From positions 434,001-498,000 of the forward strand of contig NZ_NOXW01000021.1 in the NCBI RefSeq assembly GCF_002251855.1: a DNA stretch of 64,000 bases, in the 5' to 3' direction. The notes beneath the pieces were generated by a model that did not search any database, was not told the origin of the DNA, and saw only the letters and a list, made by a program, of their open reading frames with translations. The stretch is from Rhodoferax sp. TH121 (GTDB lineage: Bacteria > Pseudomonadota > Gammaproteobacteria > Burkholderiales > Burkholderiaceae_C). Made by a program: the position numbers and the translations under genes. Of this stretch, positions 53,734-62,389 are shown piece after piece; the stretch's first letter is position 1; each line of letters opens with the position of its first letter.

Positions 53734-54411
53734 ATCAGTCGCATACTTGGACAAGTCTTCGGCGAATAGGCTTTTCAACCGGTCAATTGATGCTTTCACC
53801 TCCGCCTTGTTTCGAAAACTCTTTAGTTCCGCGAAGCGAAACCTCTCGGATTCAAGTGCAGCGGAAAGAACCTGTAATTCGGCAATAAGCTGAACATATC
53901 GTTGGCTCTTTTCTTGTTGGAGCTTCGCTTCCTTGAAACCCTCTTCAACAACTTCAGTGTGAGCGTGTTCAATTCTGGTCGTAGTTAGCTTGATTTTGAT
54001 TGCATCGGGAATTTGCTTTACCAATACAGCGTTTGCGCTCGTGAAGAATGCCATTGCAGATTGATATACCGACCAGTATTCGTGCGTTCCGACAAGGGTA
54101 AAAAGTCTGTGGTGGGCAACGATGTTGAGATTGCTTGACTGAAGTTCGACGAACCCCTTTTCGAATTCGGAAGGGTCGAAATCACCTTCCAGATCGCGGT
54201 AAGAAGCCAACATGCTGAGGCAATGCGCCCAGTTGTGATGAAAGGCCGCGTTCACCCTTTCGGCTTCCGCCGCTTACAAATCAAGCCCGCCTTCGAGATA
54301 GCGGGAAAGGATCAATTCATATTCACGCTCTTGATAGAACTTCTGAACCGCAAACCATCCAGCAAGGGCGGCTGCGAACAGGGCAAGGCTTGTTTGGAGA
54401 AGTACGTTCAT
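53680..54411 (-). pseudogene. Unknown membrane-anchored protein interrupted by an in-frame TAA
   Basis: From the ATG at 54411 the frame encodes MNVLLQTSLALFAAALAGWF, a transmembrane anchor, and continues to ...YLEGGLDL, where TAA stands at 54274-54276. The same frame then resumes directly as AAEAERVNAAFHHNWAHCLS and runs 191 codons to 53680. The lone remainder could start only at a GTG (54255). A single membrane-anchored protein of about 243 residues with a coiled-coil middle seems original. The composition is AT-richer than the surroundings. Alternatives are a sequencing error or two separate genes. No family is recognised. Confidence 0.6.
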
Positions 54412-54430
54412 GTTCGGTCACTCTTCTGAC

Positions 54431-54437
54431 GCTCAAC
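54431..54437 (-). other. Candidate cassette boundary core site
   Basis: GTTGAGC on the minus strand matches GTTRRRY exactly and lies about 20 bp before the start of the broken gene. It is the complement of the GCTCAAC half-site in hairpin element A. No complete attC is seen upstream of it. Confidence 0.3.
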
Positions 54438-54596
54438 GTAATTTATGCCGCAAAGTGCTTCGGTATAAAGTGGGAGAGTGATCAATCAAAAGTGGTATCA
54501 GCTTATATCCAGTCTGCACAAGTTGCTCTCATAAAAATAGCGACAAACCCGGCAGTCTGCAAGACTTTATTCTGACGATGCAGTGAGTGTCTGCAT

Positions 54597-54614
54597 ATCC
54601 CCCGATCGGGGGAT
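54597..54614. other. Perfect 18-bp palindrome
   Basis: ATCCCCCGATCGGGGGAT is self-complementary over its whole length. A related sequence, ATATCCCCCGTTCGGG, occurs at 15368-15383 upstream of another low-GC minus-strand gene. It could be a dimeric regulator site, part of a terminator, or a recombination scar. Confidence 0.5.
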
Positions 54615-54688
54615 CTTGTGAGTGGCGGCATTAAACTTAGCCGCCACGCAAACCCGCCCACCCACGCTGCGGTCAGCAAAGCAAAATT

Positions 54689-54754
54689 GCTACTCTTTTA
54701 GTAGCTGCTCGCGCATATTCCACGGGGGCTAGAGGCCAATATCACCAATATTTA
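54689..54754 (+). repeat. Dispersed palindromic repeat, copy 10
   Basis: Orientation A: GCTACTCTTTTAGTAGC (perfect hairpin arms GCTACT/AGTAGC), then TGCTCGCGCATATTCCACGG and GGGCTAGAGGCC. It lies downstream of hemH. The arm bases differ from the GCTCC/GGAGC version but still pair. Confidence 0.9.
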
Positions 54755-54783
54755 GCCCACCAGCCGCACTCCAGCAACCCAGC

Positions 54784-55887
54784 CTACTGCTTCGCCCCCA
54801 GCGCCAACGCCGCCGCCCGCGATGCCTGCAACTCGGCCGCATCCGGGGCTTCCAATGTGGGCCAGCCTTGCAGGTGCTTCTGCGTCAGGTTGCAGAGCGC
54901 CGTGATCCACTCCGGGTCGTCGTTGAGGCAGGGGATGTAGTGGAACTCTTTGCCGCCTGCGTGCAGAAACGCCTCGCGGCCTTCCATGTTGATTTCTTCC
55001 AGCGTCTCGAGGCAGTCGCTGGTGAAGCCGGGGCAGATCACGTCCACGCGCTTCACACCCACCTTGCCCAGGGCGATGAGGCTGGGTTCGGTGTAGGGCT
55101 CCAGCCACTTGGCGCGGCCCAAGCGGGACTGGAAGGTGACCTGGTACTGGTCTTTGGGCAGGTTCAAGGCCTCGGCCAGCAGGCGCGCGGTCTTGAAGCA
55201 TTCGCAGTGGTACATATCGCCCAGGTGCAGCGTGCGCTCGGGCACGCCGTGGAAGCTCATCACCAGTTTGTCAGGGCGGCCGTGGGCCTTCCAGTAGCGC
55301 TGCACGCTGGCGGCCAGTGCGCTGATGTAGCCCGCGTCATCGTGGTAGCGGTTGATGAAGCGCAGCTCGGGGATGGCGCGCGTCTTGGCGGCCCAGGTGT
55401 AGACCGCATCGCACACGCTGGCCGTGGTGGTGCCGCTGTACTGCGGGTAGGCCGGAACGATGAGCACACGGGTTACGCCTTCGGCCTTCATGGCGTCCAG
55501 CTGCGAGGCAATCGACGTGCTGCCATAGCGCATGGCCCAGCGCACTTTGACCTGGTGGTTGCGCTGGCCCAGCCAGCCTTGCAGCAGCTTGGCTTGCTTT
55601 TCGGTCCAGACCTTGAGCGGGGAGCCTTCTTGGGTCCAGATGCTGGCGTATTTGGCGGCCGACTTGGCGGGGCGCACCCGCAGGATGATGCCGTGCAGGA
55701 TCAGCAGCCACAGCAGGCGCGGAATCTCCACCACGCGCGGGTCGCCCAAGAATTCGGCCAAATAGCGGCGCACGGCGGGGGCGGTGGGTTCGTCGGGCGT
55801 GCCCAGGTTGCACAGCAGCACGGCGGTGCGCGGCACCTTGCCGTGGGTGAAAGGAGGCTCGGGCTGGAAAGGGGATTGGAAGAGCAT
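54784..55887 (-). CDS. hemH: Ferrochelatase
   Basis: This 367-aa enzyme inserts Fe2+ into protoporphyrin IX, the last step of heme synthesis. Conserved segments are [13 protein letters not shown] (22-34), [35 protein letters not shown] (141-158), [16 protein letters not shown] with catalytic His213 and [13 protein letters not shown] with the catalytic Glu. The ATG at 55887 was chosen by family length. The HAD gene diverges only 19 bp away, so the promoters must overlap coding sequence. Confidence 0.95.
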   Translation of the reverse strand: MLFQSPFQPEPPFTHGKVPRTAVLLCNLGTPDEPTAPAVRRYLAEFLGDPRVVEIPRLLWLLILHGIILRVRPAKSAAKYASIWTQEGSPLKVWTEKQAKLLQGWLGQRNHQVKVRWAMRYGSTSIASQLDAMKAEGVTRVLIVPAYPQYSGTTTASVCDAVYTWAAKTRAIPELRFINRYHDDAGYISALAASVQRYWKAHGRPDKLVMSFHGVPERTLHLGDMYHCECFKTARLLAEALNLPKDQYQVTFQSRLGRAKWLEPYTEPSLIALGKVGVKRVDVICPGFTSDCLETLEEINMEGREAFLHAGGKEFHYIPCLNDDPEWITALCNLTQKHLQGWPTLEAPDAAELQASRAAALALGAKQ

Positions 55888-55906
55888 GCGGTATTCTCCC
55901 GCACCT

Positions 55907-56605
55907 ATGCTGCAACTCTCCACCATCAAGGCCATAACCCTGGACCTGGACGACACTTTGTGGCCGATCTGGCCGTGTATCGAGCGGGCCGAGCAGGTGT
56001 TGCATGTCTGGTTGCAGCACTACGCACCGGCCACCGCCACGCTGTATGCCGACCCACACGCACGCCGCACGCTGCGCGAAGACACCGAGCGCCAATGGGC
56101 CGCCCAGGCGCACGACCTGAGTGTGCTGCGGCGCGAGTCCATCCGCCTGGCGCTGGAGCGGGCGGGCGATGACTCCGACCTGGCCGATCCGGCCTTTGAC
56201 GTGTTTTTTGCCGAACGCATGCGCGTGGAGCTGTTTGACGACGCGCTGGAAACGCTGGACTGGATGGCGCAGCGTTGGCCGCTGTATGCGGTGTCCAACG
56301 GCAATGCCGATGTCAACAAGGTGGGGCTGGGCGCCTACTTTGCGGGAGCGATAAGTGCGCGTGATGCGGGCGTGGGCAAACCGGACCCCAAGATATTTTT
56401 GGAGGCCGCGCATGCCTTGCAGGTGGCACCGCAGCACATCTTGCACGTGGGCGACGATGCGGCGTTGGACGTGTTGGGCGCGTTGGGCGTGGGCATGCAG
56501 GCGGTGTGGGTGAACCGCGCCGAGCACCTGTGGAGCCACGCGCAGCACCCGCATGCCACGGTGGCCAGCCTGACCGAGCTGCGCGACTTGCTCAGCGCAC
56601 CCTAA
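55907..56605 (+). CDS. HAD family hydrolase
   Basis: This 232-aa phosphatase-like protein has the nucleophile motif [13 protein letters not shown] (Asp13, Asp15), the Ser motif [11 protein letters not shown] (about 122-132), the conserved Lys in [15 protein letters not shown] and the acidic motif [14 protein letters not shown]. It has a helical cap domain, like YjjG/HAD subfamily IA. The substrate is unknown; housecleaning of nucleotides or sugar phosphates is usual. It diverges from hemH. Confidence 0.9.
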   Translation: MLQLSTIKAITLDLDDTLWPIWPCIERAEQVLHVWLQHYAPATATLYADPHARRTLREDTERQWAAQAHDLSVLRRESIRLALERAGDDSDLADPAFDVFFAERMRVELFDDALETLDWMAQRWPLYAVSNGNADVNKVGLGAYFAGAISARDAGVGKPDPKIFLEAAHALQVAPQHILHVGDDAALDVLGALGVGMQAVWVNRAEHLWSHAQHPHATVASLTELRDLLSAP

Positions 56606-56625
56606 GCCCGGGTCAGGGTTGGCGC

Positions 56626-59025
56626 TCAGGGCGCCGGTTTGAAGCGTAGGCGGCTCTTGGTGTGGGCCTGCACATCGTCTTCGCTCAGGTGCTGGGGCAC
56701 GTAGCCCCCAGCCATGTAGCGCTCGGCCTGGTCGGCATAGTGTGTGTCAAACAGCACACCGCTTTGGCCTACCGGGTTGATGCCCACGGCAAGGCTGGCG
56801 TCGGCAAAGTCAATCACCCGGCGTGTGGAGGGCCCGTAGCTCACGGCCCAGGGCGCTGGGCCCACGGGGTTGGACAGGTTGTTGGGCGTTTCGCGCCCGC
56901 CCGGTGCCGGGAAGGGCCCCACGTTAAACAGCAGGTGCAGCGGCTTCTGACGGCCCAGCGGATGCACATGGGTGACGGTGTGTGCAGCACCCCAGCGCCA
57001 GTCCAGCAGGCTGGTGCCATACAGGCCCTGCAGGTGCTTGAGCGTGTTGGACCAGGCGATGCGCACGGTCTCGAAATGGCTCTCTGGGGCCTTGGTATTG
57101 ACGTTGTCCCACCAGGGCGATTTGGGATCGGCCACCAGCAGGGGCAGGGCTGCGTCCAGCGCGCGGGTGTTGAGCAAGTTTTTGAATTGCACGTCGCCCA
57201 GCTCGTCTTCAATGGCGGCTTTGGCCAACTCGTACAGCATCTGGCTGAACAGGGTGGCAGCGATGCTGTCGGTGCTGTAGTTGCCGTCCCACTTCTCCAG
57301 TGGCTCCATGAAGGCTTTGTCGTTGGGATCGGTCACCACGGCCTGCATCACGGGCAGCAGGTTTTGCAACACGCGGCGGCCATAGCCATTGCTGGTGTCC
57401 AGCTGCAGGGTTTGCGCAGCTTTGCTGTCCCACAGGGTTTTGGGGTTGGAGAGCACGGCGTCCAGGCGGCGCGCGCGGTCTGGCAAGTTGTAGTAGCCGG
57501 GCACAGGCACACCACTCTTCGGCTGTGGCTGGTGGTTGGCCGACATGATGTAGCCGCGCGTCGGGTTTTCTTCCTGCGGGTTGAACATGAAGGCGTAGAA
57601 GCCAGGCTTTTCAGCCTCGCCTTTGGCGGCGTCCAGGATGAAGGTGGGGTTCACGCCCTCGGGGCGCTGTGGCAGCTTGGCTGCGGCCCACCAGCCGATG
57701 TCACCCGTGGCGTCGGCCCATACGATATTGAGGCCAGGCGCGTGGATTTTGCTGGCGGCCTCGCGCGCTTTGTCACGTGTGTCGGCGCGGTTGAGCTCGT
57801 AGAAGGCTTGCAGGGCAGGGTTTTCGGTTTCCAGAAAGGTCCACCACATGGCAATCGGCGTGTCGCCCAGGCTGTCCTTGAAGGCGTCGTTGATGATGGG
57901 GCCGTGCGGTGAGCGGCGCAGGACCAGCTGCACCGGTGCGGCGCCTTTGACGGTGATGGTCTCCGAGCGTGTGCTGAGGTTGACCCATTGGCCCTGGTGC
58001 CAGACCTGCTGCGGGTTGGCAGGGTTCACTTTCTCGGCTACCAGGTCCATGTCGTCGTTCTGGAACATGGTCAGGCTCCAGCCAAAGTCCATGTTGTGGC
58101 CCAGCAGCGAAAACGGGCTCAGGGCCTGAAAGTGGCCGTAGAGCTCAAAGTCGGGCGCGCTCAGGTGGGCCTCGTACCAGACGCTGGGCGTGGAAAACCC
58201 GATGTGCGGGTCACCCGCCAGCAGCGGCTTGCCACTGGCCGTGCGTTTGCCCGAGATGGCCCAGGCGTTGCTGCCTTCAAACAGAGGCACACCGGCCAAG
58301 TCCATGGCGTCCTGGCTGATGGCGGCGATGCGGTTCAGGCTGTTCCAGTCGCGGGTGCTGAGTTGTGCCAGCGGAGTGATCACGCCTTCGGGATGCCAGT
58401 CGATGTCAAAGGCGCGCAGGTAATCGGGGCCTAGCTTGTCGCGGATAAAGGTCATGGCCGGCTCGGTGCGCAAGGCGGCGGCAAAGCTGTAGGCCAGGTA
58501 GCCCGACACGGCCAAGGTGTCCTCGGGTGTGAAGGGCTGGTGCGGGATGCCCAGGATGTCGAACTCGATGGGTGAGCGGTTGTGGTCCTGGTACTGGTTG
58601 ATGCCGTCCAGGTAGGCCAGAAGGGCCTGGTTGGCCGGGGTCGTCATGTCCAGCTTGGCGGCGGTGGCCTTGGCATGGGCGCGGATGCCCAGGGTGCGGA
58701 ACAGGGTGTCCACCTCCACCAGTTTGGGGCCCAATATTTCGGCCAGCTCCCCCTTGGCAAGGCGGCGCACCATTTCCATCTGGAACAGGCGGTGCTGGGC
58801 ATGCACATAACCCAGGGCACGGTACATATCCAACTGGTTCTCGGCGGTGATGTGGGGCACGCCGCGTTCATCAAACTGCACACTCACCGGAGCACTGAGT
58901 TTGGACATTTCCAGCGTCCCACTGCGCACGGGTTGCTTGTGGTACAGGTACCAGCCGCCCAGGGCGACCAGCCCCAGCACGAGCAGGCCCAGCAGGCCGC
59001 CCACTAGTTTGAGAATCAGTTTCAC
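56626..59025 (-). CDS. Penicillin acylase family protein (Ntn-hydrolase)
   Basis: This 799-aa N-terminal nucleophile amidase precursor has an N-terminal membrane anchor/signal (KLILKLVGGLLGLLVLGLVA). The alpha-subunit region has the family pattern VPHITAENQLDMYRALGYVH. Autoprocessing before Ser252 in FEGSNAWAISG creates the catalytic beta subunit, which also carries LAGDPHIGFSTPSVWYE. It probably hydrolyses amides such as acyl-homoserine lactones or other N-acyl compounds, but the substrate is not decided. A GTG start at 59025 with GGAG seven bases upstream is preferred over an in-frame codon at 59064. It follows hpnE by 57 bp. Confidence 0.9.
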   Translation of the reverse strand: MKLILKLVGGLLGLLVLGLVALGGWYLYHKQPVRSGTLEMSKLSAPVSVQFDERGVPHITAENQLDMYRALGYVHAQHRLFQMEMVRRLAKGELAEILGPKLVEVDTLFRTLGIRAHAKATAAKLDMTTPANQALLAYLDGINQYQDHNRSPIEFDILGIPHQPFTPEDTLAVSGYLAYSFAAALRTEPAMTFIRDKLGPDYLRAFDIDWHPEGVITPLAQLSTRDWNSLNRIAAISQDAMDLAGVPLFEGSNAWAISGKRTASGKPLLAGDPHIGFSTPSVWYEAHLSAPDFELYGHFQALSPFSLLGHNMDFGWSLTMFQNDDMDLVAEKVNPANPQQVWHQGQWVNLSTRSETITVKGAAPVQLVLRRSPHGPIINDAFKDSLGDTPIAMWWTFLETENPALQAFYELNRADTRDKAREAASKIHAPGLNIVWADATGDIGWWAAAKLPQRPEGVNPTFILDAAKGEAEKPGFYAFMFNPQEENPTRGYIMSANHQPQPKSGVPVPGYYNLPDRARRLDAVLSNPKTLWDSKAAQTLQLDTSNGYGRRVLQNLLPVMQAVVTDPNDKAFMEPLEKWDGNYSTDSIAATLFSQMLYELAKAAIEDELGDVQFKNLLNTRALDAALPLLVADPKSPWWDNVNTKAPESHFETVRIAWSNTLKHLQGLYGTSLLDWRWGAAHTVTHVHPLGRQKPLHLLFNVGPFPAPGGRETPNNLSNPVGPAPWAVSYGPSTRRVIDFADASLAVGINPVGQSGVLFDTHYADQAERYMAGGYVPQHLSEDDVQAHTKSRLRFKPAP

Positions 59026-59082
59026 GTGTCGTCTCCGTGGCGTGTTGTGGTGTGTGTGGCCCAAATCATAGTGGGCCCTTGG

Positions 59083-60372
59083 CTAGGAAGACAGCGCCTG
59101 CGCGACTGCCACCCCGCTGCGCACCGCACCCTCCAGCGTGGCAGGGTAGGGGCCGACTACGTAGTCGCCGCAGGCCCACAGGCCGGGGGCGATGGCCGTG
59201 CCGGGGCGCACCAGGCCGGGCGTGCAGGCGAAGGTGGCGCGTTTTTCCACCACGGTTTGCAGCGGTGTGAGCGCCAGGCCCAGTTGCGCCTGCGCTTGGG
59301 CCAGTACCCGGGCCTGCAGGGTGTCGCGATCACCCTCGCTGGCGCTGACCACAAAGGCCAGCAGGCCCAACGGGCCACCGAGCTGGCCGCGGTCGAACAC
59401 AAACTGCGCCGGGTTCGCCGCATCGCTACGCAGCGCCAGCATGGGCTGGCTCAGGCGCGCGCCAGCGGCGTGGGCGTAGACGGTGGCAATCGCTTCAAAC
59501 TGCAGCGCGTGCGCCGTGGTAGCCCATGCCTGCATTGGAGTTGCTATGGTTTCAGGAGCTGCTTGCGCAGATTCCATGAGGGCTGAGGCCGCATTGGAGG
59601 ATGAGGTGGCCCAGAAAATAGCGTCAAACGGCTGGCCGTTGACCAGCCAGCCTGCGCCTTGCGGCGTGATGGCGTCCACGCGCGTACCCAGGTGCACCAT
59701 GCCGCCCTGCGCCTGCAGCCAGGTGGCCGCCGCCTGGGGGAACAAGGCGCCCAAGTCGGCCCGCGGCAGCAGCAGGTTGGAACTGCCGCGCCCTCCAAAC
59801 AGCGAGTCGCGCAGCACGGTGAGGAAGACCTGGCCGCTGGCGCGATCGGCTGGCGTGTTGAGGGCGGACACGCACAGCGGGTCGATCATGGTGGCCAACA
59901 CGGTGGGCGTGAGGGTACGGCATAGATCGGCCACGCTGGTCTGCGGCGCGCAGGCAAAGCCGCCCAGTTGCCAGCCCGTGGCGGCGCGCAGCAAGCTCCA
60001 TTTGTCACCCCAGGTCCAACCCTTGGCCGTGGCAATGCCGGCCAGCGCATCCAGCGGGCTGGGCCAGTCGGGCAGGGCCAGGCCGTCGCCGTCAGGGAAG
60101 AGCAGGGTGAGTGGCAGGCGCAAGAGCACGGACTCTGGGTCCACGCCCACGGTGCGCATGAGCTTCAGGGTCTCGGAGTAAGCGCCAATCAGGATGTGCT
60201 GGCCGTTGTCCAGCACCACCGGCGTGCCGTCCGGCAAGGTGCCATTAAGGGCCCTGGCCCGCCCCCCGACTGCGCGGGCTGCTTCAAAAACGGTAGCGTG
60301 GTGGCCGGCTTGAGTAGCGGTCACGGCCGCCGCCATGCCAGCCCAGCCGGCGCCAACGATTGCAACTTTCAT
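59083..60372 (-). CDS. hpnE: Hydroxysqualene dehydroxylase HpnE
   Basis: This 429-aa FAD enzyme of the phytoene-desaturase-like family reduces hydroxysqualene to squalene. FAD motif VAIVGAGWAGMAAAVTA (3-19) is followed by VFEAARAVGGRARAL, with DNGQHILIGAYSETLKLMR near 55-73 and CGDYVVGPYPATLEGAVRSG at the C-terminus. Residues about 258-279 (containing ALMESAQAAPETIA) come from an in-frame palindromic repeat. The ATG at 60372 gives the FAD-motif N-terminus; longer in-frame versions are not supported. The order hpnC-hpnD-hpnE on the minus strand is standard. Confidence 0.94.
   Translation of the reverse strand: MKVAIVGAGWAGMAAAVTATQAGHHATVFEAARAVGGRARALNGTLPDGTPVVLDNGQHILIGAYSETLKLMRTVGVDPESVLLRLPLTLLFPDGDGLALPDWPSPLDALAGIATAKGWTWGDKWSLLRAATGWQLGGFACAPQTSVADLCRTLTPTVLATMIDPLCVSALNTPADRASGQVFLTVLRDSLFGGRGSSNLLLPRADLGALFPQAAATWLQAQGGMVHLGTRVDAITPQGAGWLVNGQPFDAIFWATSSSNAASALMESAQAAPETIATPMQAWATTAHALQFEAIATVYAHAAGARLSQPMLALRSDAANPAQFVFDRGQLGGPLGLLAFVVSASEGDRDTLQARVLAQAQAQLGLALTPLQTVVEKRATFACTPGLVRPGTAIAPGLWACGDYVVGPYPATLEGAVRSGVAVAQALSS
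59543..59600 (+). repeat. Dispersed palindromic repeat, copy 11, inside hpnE
   Basis: Orientation A on the plus strand, antisense to hpnE: GCTATGGTTTCAGGAGC, then TGCTTGCGCAGATTCCATGA and GGGCTGAGGCCG. It translates in the same frame (A-Q-A-A-P-E) as the copies in gluQ and in the efflux adaptor. Confidence 0.9.
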
Positions 60373-60421
60373 GTACGAGTTGAGGCAGGTTTTGCCGCCG
60401 GGCCGTCCCAAGGCAAAACGC

Positions 60422-60436
60422 GGCCCCCTTGGGGGG
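60422..60436. other. G/C-run hairpin between hpnD and hpnE
   Basis: GGCCCCCTTGGGGGGC forms a 5-6 bp stem with a two-base apex in the 103-bp gap between hpnD and hpnE. It could reduce or regulate read-through inside the operon, or be a local repeat. Confidence 0.4.
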
Positions 60437-60475
60437 CAGGGAGCCACACGCAGTGGGCGACCGTGGGGGGCATGT

Positions 60476-61315
60476 TCATAGGCGGCCAAGCGCCTGGACT
60501 TTCCAAGCCAGCCAGAGCTTGCGCAGCGGAGTGAGCGCAATGCGCTGGTGAAGCACCTGGAAGTTGTCGGTCTCGATCTCGCGCAGCAGCGCGCGGTAGA
60601 TGCTGGCCATCATGAGGCCGGGCTTTTGCGTGCGGCGGTCAGCGGCGGGCAAGAGTGCCAGGGCTTCGTCGTACAGGCCTTGGGCGCGCTGCGCCTGGAA
60701 CTTCATCAGCGCGGTGAAGCGGTCCGAATACGTGCGCTTCAAGATCTCGTGCGCCTTCACATCGAACTGCTGCAGCTCGTTGACCGGCAGGTAGATGCGC
60801 CCGCGCATGGCGTCTTCGCCCACGTCGCGGATGATATTGGTCAACTGCAAGGCCTGGCCCAGCTTGTGGGCGTAGGCGGTGGTCTGCGGGTCGGTCTGGC
60901 CGAAGATGCGCGCCGCCACCTCGCCCACCACGCCAGCAACCAGGTGGCAATAGCGCTGAAGGTTGGGGTAGTCCAGGTAGCGGGTCTGCTCCAGATCCAT
61001 CTGGCAGCCTTCGATGACGCCCAGCAGGTGGCGCGCCTCGATGCCGTAAGTGGTGGTGTGCGGCATCAGGGCCTTCATCACCGGGTGGCTGGGCTGGCCG
61101 GCAAAGGCTTTGCTGACCTCGCTCTGCCACCAGGCCAATTTGGTGGCCGCCACGCCTTGATCCACCATGTCGTCCACCACGTCGTCCACCTCGCGGCAGA
61201 AGGCATAAAAAGCGGTGATGGCCGCGCGCCGGGGCGCGGGCAGGAACAGAAAGGCGTAGTAGAAGCTACTGCCGCTGGCGGCGGCTTTGTCCTGGACGTA
61301 TTGCTCTGGAGTCAT
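60476..61315 (-). CDS. hpnD: Presqualene diphosphate synthase HpnD
   Basis: This 279-aa trans-prenyltransferase condenses two farnesyl diphosphates. The two aspartate-rich sites are AFCREVDDVVDDMVDQG and NIIRDVGEDAMRGRIYLPV, both essential for Mg-diphosphate binding. FYYAFLFLPAPRRAAITAFY is the family N-terminal segment. It follows hpnC by 63 bp. Confidence 0.95.
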   Translation of the reverse strand: MTPEQYVQDKAAASGSSFYYAFLFLPAPRRAAITAFYAFCREVDDVVDDMVDQGVAATKLAWWQSEVSKAFAGQPSHPVMKALMPHTTTYGIEARHLLGVIEGCQMDLEQTRYLDYPNLQRYCHLVAGVVGEVAARIFGQTDPQTTAYAHKLGQALQLTNIIRDVGEDAMRGRIYLPVNELQQFDVKAHEILKRTYSDRFTALMKFQAQRAQGLYDEALALLPAADRRTQKPGLMMASIYRALLREIETDNFQVLHQRIALTPLRKLWLAWKVQALGRL

Positions 61316-61378
61316 GGCGGGGATTGTTACATCCCGCGGTCCTGCGCTGGAGCGCGCAGGCGCATTGTGGTCGCAGGC

Positions 61379-62251
61379 TTACATGCGCGCGGCGCGCCAG
61401 AGCAGAAGGGGAAAGTCCCAGGCCCGCAGCACCGGGCGCTGCGTGAGTGTGGCGTAGTCCAGCGCGGCGATCTTGTCCAGAATGCGCAGCCCACCTTGCA
61501 CCACCAGGCGCAACTCCCAGCCCGCCCGACCCGGCAGGCGGTGTACCAAATTGGCGCCTTTTAGCATGCTAGCCCTTGCAGAATCTGCGCAAGCAGCAAT
61601 TAGTTTTGTAGCATTTTCGGTCTGGCGCTGGGCCAGTACATCGGCCTGTGACACACCAAACTGTGTGCGGGCTGCCTCTGTGAGGTAGTAGCGCCCGCGC
61701 GGGATGTCCACGCTCAGGTCTTGCCAAAAGTTGATGAGCTGCAGCGCGCTGCAGATGGCGTCACTCTCCACCAGGGCGTGGGCATCGTGCACGCCGTACA
61801 GGTGCAGCAGCAGGCGGCCCACCGGGTTGGCTGACCGGCGGCAGTAGTCCAGCAGTTCGGCGTCGTTGGCGTAGCCGGTGCCATCGCGGGTTTTTTCAAT
61901 GTCTTGGACAAAAGCGTCCAACAGGTCGTGCAGCAACTGCACCGGCAGCTGGTGCGCAGCAATCGCAGCCTGTAGCGGGCCAAATACCTGGGGCCAGTCG
62001 GCAAAGGCGGTGCCACCCTCGGCCGCCTGTTGCAGGGCCTGGCGGTAGGCCAGCAGGCTGGCCAGGCGCTGGGCCGGGCTGGCGTCACCCTCGTCGGCAA
62101 TGTCGTCCGCGGTGCGGGCAAAGTGGTAGAGGGCAGCAATCGGTGTGCGCAACTGCGGCGGGCAGAGCCAGGAGGCGACCGGGAAGTTCTCGTAATGCGT
62201 GATGGGGGCGGCGGCCGTAGTGGCAGGCTGGGGGCTGGGCATGGGCGCCAT
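61379..62251 (-). CDS. hpnC: Hydroxysqualene synthase HpnC
   Basis: This 290-aa enzyme is related to HpnD and converts presqualene diphosphate to hydroxysqualene. Sites ALYHFARTADDIADEGD and LINFWQDLSVDIPRGRYYL carry the aspartates. Residues about 211-232 (KLIAACADSARASMLK) come from an in-frame palindromic repeat. The N-terminal start is uncertain: ATG 62251 or the second Met at 62242. It heads the hpnCDE group and is divergent from the RND operon by 138 bp. No squalene-hopene cyclase gene lies in the window. Confidence 0.94.
   Translation of the reverse strand: MAPMPSPQPATTAAAPITHYENFPVASWLCPPQLRTPIAALYHFARTADDIADEGDASPAQRLASLLAYRQALQQAAEGGTAFADWPQVFGPLQAAIAAHQLPVQLLHDLLDAFVQDIEKTRDGTGYANDAELLDYCRRSANPVGRLLLHLYGVHDAHALVESDAICSALQLINFWQDLSVDIPRGRYYLTEAARTQFGVSQADVLAQRQTENATKLIAACADSARASMLKGANLVHRLPGRAGWELRLVVQGGLRILDKIAALDYATLTQRPVLRAWDFPLLLWRAARM
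61557..61612 (-). repeat. Dispersed palindromic repeat, copy 12, inside hpnC
   Basis: Minus strand, sense to hpnC: GCTACAAAACTAATTGC, then TGCTTGCGCAGATTCTGCAA and GGGCTAGCATGC. It is translated in the frame I-A-A-C-A, shared with the trmB and signal-peptide copies. Confidence 0.82.
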
Positions 62252-62283
62252 TGTGCCTTTGGGCCCATTCGCGCTGCCGTGCC

Positions 62284-62312
62284 TTGACAAATATCAGGGC
62301 TTACCCTAAATT
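62284..62312 (+). promoter_or_regulatory. Sigma-70 promoter of the RND efflux operon
   Basis: TTGACA (62284-62289), a 17-bp spacer and TAAATT (62307-62312) make a good housekeeping promoter, 78 bp before the adaptor start. Confidence 0.65.
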
Positions 62313-62333
62313 ACTAACCATTCGGTCATTAGT
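62313..62333 (+). promoter_or_regulatory. TetR-type operator candidate
   Basis: The inverted repeat ACTAA - 11 bp - TTAGT directly follows the -10 element and covers the likely transcription start. Sequences of the form ACTAACC...TTAGT are typical of TetR-family repressor sites before RND pumps. No tetR gene is in the window. Confidence 0.5.
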
Positions 62334-62389
62334 GGTGCTGGTCAGGTTGTCCGGCACCGTGTGTTTTTCTTTATTTGCCTCCCACCACC

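Larger units (their letters stand above)
54412..54783. other. Gene-free region between the low-GC cluster and hemH
   Basis: These 372 bp hold no supported gene. They contain the candidate core site at 54431, an AT-rich stretch to about 54580, an 18-bp perfect palindrome at 54597-54614 and palindromic repeat copy 10 at 54689-54754, which ends 29 bp before the hemH stop. Confidence 0.6.
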
